From a candidate division WOR-1 bacterium RIFOXYB2_FULL_48_7 (lineage in GTDB: Bacteria > Margulisbacteria > WOR-1 > O2-12-FULL-45-9 > XYB2-FULL-48-7), in contig MEUF01000076.1 in NCBI GenBank assembly GCA_001771615.1, forward strand, positions 3,966 through 11,654: 7,689 bases of DNA, read 5' to 3'. Shown one piece after another: positions 5,857 to 7,689 of this stretch (the first letter of the stretch is position 1; each line of letters opens with the position of its first letter). The notes under the pieces were generated by a model, which did no database searches, was not told the origin of the DNA, and was given only the letters and a program-made list of their open reading frames with translations. The translations under genes and the position numbers were made by a program.

Positions 5857-6706
5857 ATTCCCCGAATTCAAGCTATTAACTATTGACGATCACCAAGGTT
5901 TAAAGCCATTAATGCAGGCTTATCCCCGGACTATTTGCGAGCTGAGCCTGGCCAACCTTCATCTTTGGCAGGATTATGACCACCCCAGAGTAACCCGCAT
6001 AAACGATAATATCTGCATTTTGATCTCTCCGGAAGGGGGGAAACCATTTTTTTATGAACCACTGGGACGACACAAATTGAACGAGACAATCGAGACCTGC
6101 CTGCGGCAGACCGGCTTACTTTCGCGGGTTTCCGCGTCCATCCTTGAGCTGCTGCCCAAAGAACGTTATGTCATTTTCCATCTGCGGGACCAGGACGATT
6201 ATATTTATCTCGTTCAAGAGCTGGCGGCGATGAAGGGGAAAAAATATGACGGTAAAAGGAACCACATCAAACGCTTCCTGAAAGCCCATCCCTCCCCCGT
6301 TTATCGCCAACTGCGCCCCGAAGATGAGGCAGCCGCCGGCCAATTGTTCGAAAAGTGGTTTGCCGCCCGCAAGGAAACCCGTTATTTCCAGAAGCTGGCT
6401 TATCCGGCCCAAAAAAATGCGCTAGCCCGGGCTTTTTCAGGGTTTTCCCGTCTGCACTTATTTGGCGGCGCACTTTTTCTGGATCAAGAACTGGTTGGTT
6501 TCAATCTAGGCAGTGAGCTGTCCAGGGAGATGGTGGCAGTCCATTTTATGTACACCGACCCGCACCGGCACGGCCTAACACAATATTTACTGCAAACTGC
6601 CTGTAAAGAGACCTACAATAATTACAAATATATAAATTTGGAGCAGGATTTGGGGATTCCGGGCTTAAGGACAGCCAAGCTGTCTTACCATCCCTATAAA
6701 ATTTAA
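5846..6706 (+). CDS. DUF2156 protein (lysyl-PG synthase C-terminal-like, GNAT fold)
   Basis: Family known from the catalytic C-terminal domain of MprF-type aminoacyl-phosphatidylglycerol synthases and from many stand-alone proteins of unknown substrate. With the GTG at 5846 it has 286 residues, near the usual 290-300 of the stand-alone type. Seen: N-terminal FKLLTIDDHQGLKPLM then LSLANLHLWQDY (about 33-44), typical for these proteins; KGKKYDGKRNHIKRF (about 130-144), the family's KKxxxKRNHxxxF signature; and a C-terminal NLEQDLGIPGLRTAKLSYHP (about 264-283), matching N-x-E-x-D-(L/M)-G-I-x-G-L-R. No membrane segments, so it lacks the flippase part of MprF. It ends shortly after SYHP, so the tail is a little short. 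An in-frame ATG at 5732 would only add residues translated from the GNAT gene in another frame; AGG at 5836-5838 is 7 nt before the GTG. Aminoacyl or acyl transfer is inferred. Confidence 0.88.
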   Translation: MIPKFPEFKLLTIDDHQGLKPLMQAYPRTICELSLANLHLWQDYDHPRVTRINDNICILISPEGGKPFFYEPLGRHKLNETIETCLRQTGLLSRVSASILELLPKERYVIFHLRDQDDYIYLVQELAAMKGKKYDGKRNHIKRFLKAHPSPVYRQLRPEDEAAAGQLFEKWFAARKETRYFQKLAYPAQKNALARAFSGFSRLHLFGGALFLDQELVGFNLGSELSREMVAVHFMYTDPHRHGLTQYLLQTACKETYNNYKYINLEQDLGIPGLRTAKLSYHPYKI

Positions 6707-6707
6707 G

Positions 6708-6734
6708 AAAAGTTTGAAATAAAACCGAACTTTT
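6708..6734. terminator. Weak two-way hairpin between convergent genes
   Basis: AAAAGTTTG (6708-6716) pairs with CGAACTTTT (6726-6734) over nine base pairs, one being a G-U wobble, around a 9-nt A-rich loop. It fills the 26-nt gap between two convergent genes. The stem is AT-rich and only short U runs follow in either direction, so it is a weak intrinsic terminator at best. Confidence 0.45.
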
Positions 6735-6969
6735 AAAGCTTGCCGCTCTCCCAAAGCTTTTTCTGGTCATGGCGGCGTTCACAATCACCGCATTTTCCCG
6801 GATCAAACTCTGGGTCTTTGCAGAGGGCACAGGCCAAGACGAATTTGTCTTTGTGTTTGAAGAGTCCCATTTGGGCAAAGCAAACCGGACAAGTGATTCT
6901 ATCGCCTACCTTGGCTTTCGCCGGCAGATCAATTTTTGTTTCGCAAACCGGGCATGTTAATTGTTGCAT
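6733..6969 (-). CDS. Small protein with four CxxC pairs (double zinc ribbon)
   Basis: Function not recognised. The 78 residues contain eight cysteines in four CxxC pairs: C6/C9, C27/C30, C47/C50 and C60/C63, enough for two zinc sites. The first half, TCPVCETKIDLPAKAKVGDR followed by ITCPVC, closely follows the pattern of LysW-type zinc ribbons (CPxCxxxIxLPxxxxVGDxxxCPxC). It does not end in the acidic EDWGE-like tail whose terminal glutamate carries substrates in LysW, finishing instead in ESGKL, so a carrier role is unlikely. The second half, ACALCKDPEFDPGKCGDCER, is a separate ribbon-like module. The ATG has no Shine-Dalgarno but lies 6 nt after TGATAAAAT. It follows the UPF0016 gene after 12 nt. 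No membrane segment is visible; a cytoplasmic protein is expected. Confidence 0.8.
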   Translation of the reverse strand: MQQLTCPVCETKIDLPAKAKVGDRITCPVCFAQMGLFKHKDKFVLACALCKDPEFDPGKCGDCERRHDQKKLWESGKL

Positions 6970-6975
6970 ACAACT

Positions 6976-7004
6976 ATTTTATCACCAAATAAAGAGCTCG
7001 CCAA
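6976..7004 (-). promoter_or_regulatory. Candidate leaderless promoter of the zinc-ribbon gene
   Basis: On the minus strand: TTGGCG (7004-6999, 4 of 6 to TTGACA), 17-bp spacer, extended -10 TGATAAAAT (6984-6976), then 6 nt to the ATG at 6969. The TGA of the -10 is the stop codon of the upstream UPF0016 gene. TGATAA can also be read simply as a tandem stop. Confidence 0.55.
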
Positions 7005-7560
7005 GTGTCCAGAGCCCAAAAATAAGGAAAACCAAACCCCCAAGCCATTTAATTACTTCATCAGAAAGTTTATCTTTGAGGATTTTGCCGACAACTCCTC
7101 CCAATAAATTAGCTCCCACCATCCCCAGCGTCGCTCCCAACCAGACAAAAATTGGCGAACCATATTTGGCCGTCAGGGCAAAGGTTGCCAACTGTGTTTT
7201 ATCGCCCATTTCAGCCAACAGAAAAGCGGTCAAGACCAGCCAAAAGCCCTGTCGCTGTCTGGTTTTCGCCATCTCTGCCTGGCAATTACACCCGTCATCG
7301 GTCAGTAAAGTTTTGACTCCGAAATACAAAAACAGCAAGCCGGCAAACAGCTGGACATAAAATGTTGGAATATAATAATTGATTAAACCGCCAAACAAAA
7401 CTGCCATGGCCATCAGCCCGGCTGTGGCCAAAGAAACTGCCGCCATGACTTCCCAAAATGGGTATTTAGCCGCAAAACCCAAAGTTAATAACTGTGTTTT
7501 GTCACCCAGTTCAGCTAAAAATACCACCAGAAATGAGTAAGCGGCCGGTAAGCTATCCAT
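6982..7560 (-). CDS. UPF0016/GDT1-family membrane cation exporter (probable Mn2+)
   Basis: Member of the family of TMEM165/Gdt1, the cyanobacterial Mnx protein and the Vibrio MneA Mn2+ exporter, which move Mn2+ and/or Ca2+ out of the cytoplasm by cation/H+ exchange. The 192 residues form two homologous three-helix halves, each with the signature E-x-G-D-K-T: ELGDKTQ at 17-23 and EMGDKTQ at 117-123. Both acidic motifs are intact. A soluble linker at about 85-105 (TDDGCNCQAEMAKTRQRQ) separates the halves and contains a CNC. Length is typical of the bacterial full-length type. The ATG has no convincing Shine-Dalgarno and lies 6 nt after TGATAGAAT. No Mn2+ riboswitch (yybP-ykoY) can fit in the 12-nt upstream gap. 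The ion is inferred from family members only. Confidence 0.92.
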   Translation of the reverse strand: MDSLPAAYSFLVVFLAELGDKTQLLTLGFAAKYPFWEVMAAVSLATAGLMAMAVLFGGLINYYIPTFYVQLFAGLLFLYFGVKTLLTDDGCNCQAEMAKTRQRQGFWLVLTAFLLAEMGDKTQLATFALTAKYGSPIFVWLGATLGMVGANLLGGVVGKILKDKLSDEVIKWLGGLVFLIFGLWTLGELFIW

Positions 7561-7566
7561 GACCCA

Positions 7567-7592
7567 ATTCTATCATTTGGTAAAACGTTCAA
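7567..7592 (-). promoter_or_regulatory. Candidate leaderless promoter of the UPF0016 gene
   Basis: On the minus strand: extended -10 TGATAGAAT (7575-7567; hexamer TAGAAT, 5 of 6), then 6 nt (TGGGTC) and the ATG at 7560. No good -35 lies 17 bp upstream (TGGTTG); TTGAAC (7592-7587) is a better match but the spacer would be only 14 bp. The TGA is the stop codon of the upstream gene. Confidence 0.42.
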
Positions 7593-7689
7593 CCAGCTGC
7601 CAATAGGGATCAACTGTCGGGTGCTCAAGTTTTCTTGATTTACGCCCGTCTTCTATCAACACACCAACTTCCGGAGAAACCACTTCTCC
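7573..7689 (-). CDS. C-terminal end of an unidentified protein (5' end beyond window)
   Basis: An open frame enters from the right edge and gives 38 residues before a TGA at 7575-7573, ending in EHPTVDPYWQLVERFTK. It is charged and hydrophilic with no membrane segment or known motif, and is too short to assign. Support for coding: it is open from the edge, has plausible amino acid use (W, Y and F near the end, no low-complexity bias), and stops exactly 12 nt before the UPF0016 start, the same spacing as between the next two genes on this strand, suggesting one cluster. Confidence 0.6.
   Translation of the reverse strand, partial: GEVVSPEVGVLIEDGRKSRKLEHPTVDPYWQLVERFTK

Noticed and set aside
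6733..6969. Calling the small Cys protein LysW, the amino-group carrier of lysine/arginine synthesis
   Set aside because: The essential acidic C-terminal tail is missing and a second ribbon is present; no lysine or arginine genes are in view.
6740..7360. 206-codon plus-strand open frame
   Set aside because: It runs opposite two well-supported minus-strand genes, the zinc ribbon and UPF0016, and crosses their junction; its serine- and proline-rich product is typical of an antisense shadow.
7561..7689. Mn2+ riboswitch (yybP-ykoY type) upstream of the UPF0016 gene
   Set aside because: Only 12 nt separate the gene from the preceding stop codon and no such fold fits; the sequence upstream is coding.
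1..7689. CRISPR array, tRNA/rRNA genes, insertion sequences, attachment sites
   Set aside because: No direct repeat series, cloverleaf-like sequence, transposase or terminal inverted repeats were found by eye; the window is almost fully coding.

Overview
The window is bacterial chromosome of medium GC, almost fully coding. It carries most of an F1Fo ATP synthase operon on the minus strand, a divergent two-gene unit on the plus strand, and a short minus-strand cluster beyond that. The organism cannot be named. The proteins are ordinary bacterial in type but divergent at several usually fixed ATP synthase positions, which would fit a poorly sampled or uncultured phylum (inference, low confidence).

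Region 1 (1-5384, minus strand; transcription runs from high to low coordinates): atpZ, atpB (a), atpE (c), atpF (b), atpH (delta), atpA (alpha), atpG (gamma) and atpD (beta, cut by the window edge). Most junctions overlap: atpZ/atpB by 14 nt, atpF/atpH by 4 nt (ATGA), atpH/atpA by 17 nt, atpA/atpG by 1 nt (TAGTG) and atpG/atpD by 8 nt. The only real gaps are in front of atpE and atpF. atpE has the strongest Shine-Dalgarno in the operon, as expected for the subunit needed in most copies. The c subunit lacks the classic Na+ ligands, so the enzyme is probably H+-coupled. atpC is expected just beyond position 1.

Region 2 (5385-5440): a very short divergent promoter region. Two promoter-like sequences facing opposite ways overlap, one for the atp operon and one for the plus-strand pair.

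Region 3 (5440-6706, plus strand): a small GNAT acetyltransferase with a cysteine-rich C-terminus, overlapping by 11 nt a DUF2156 (lysylphosphatidylglycerol synthase C-terminal-like) protein, which also belongs to the acyl/aminoacyl-transfer fold family. A weak hairpin, probably a two-way terminator, follows.

Region 4 (6733-7689, minus strand): the C-terminal end of an unidentified protein, then a UPF0016/GDT1-type (Mn2+ exporter-like) membrane protein, then a small protein with four CxxC pairs.

The most interesting signal is in the start regions. Four genes that lack a usable Shine-Dalgarno (atpZ, GNAT, UPF0016, zinc ribbon) each have TG-N-TA(A/G)AAT, an extended -10, ending only 6-7 nt before the start codon. 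That geometry predicts leaderless transcripts. Genes inside the atp operon mostly use Shine-Dalgarno sequences instead. In two of the four cases the upstream gene's TGA stop supplies the TGN of the extended -10, so the whole 12-nt intergenic space is a -10 hexamer plus 6 nt.
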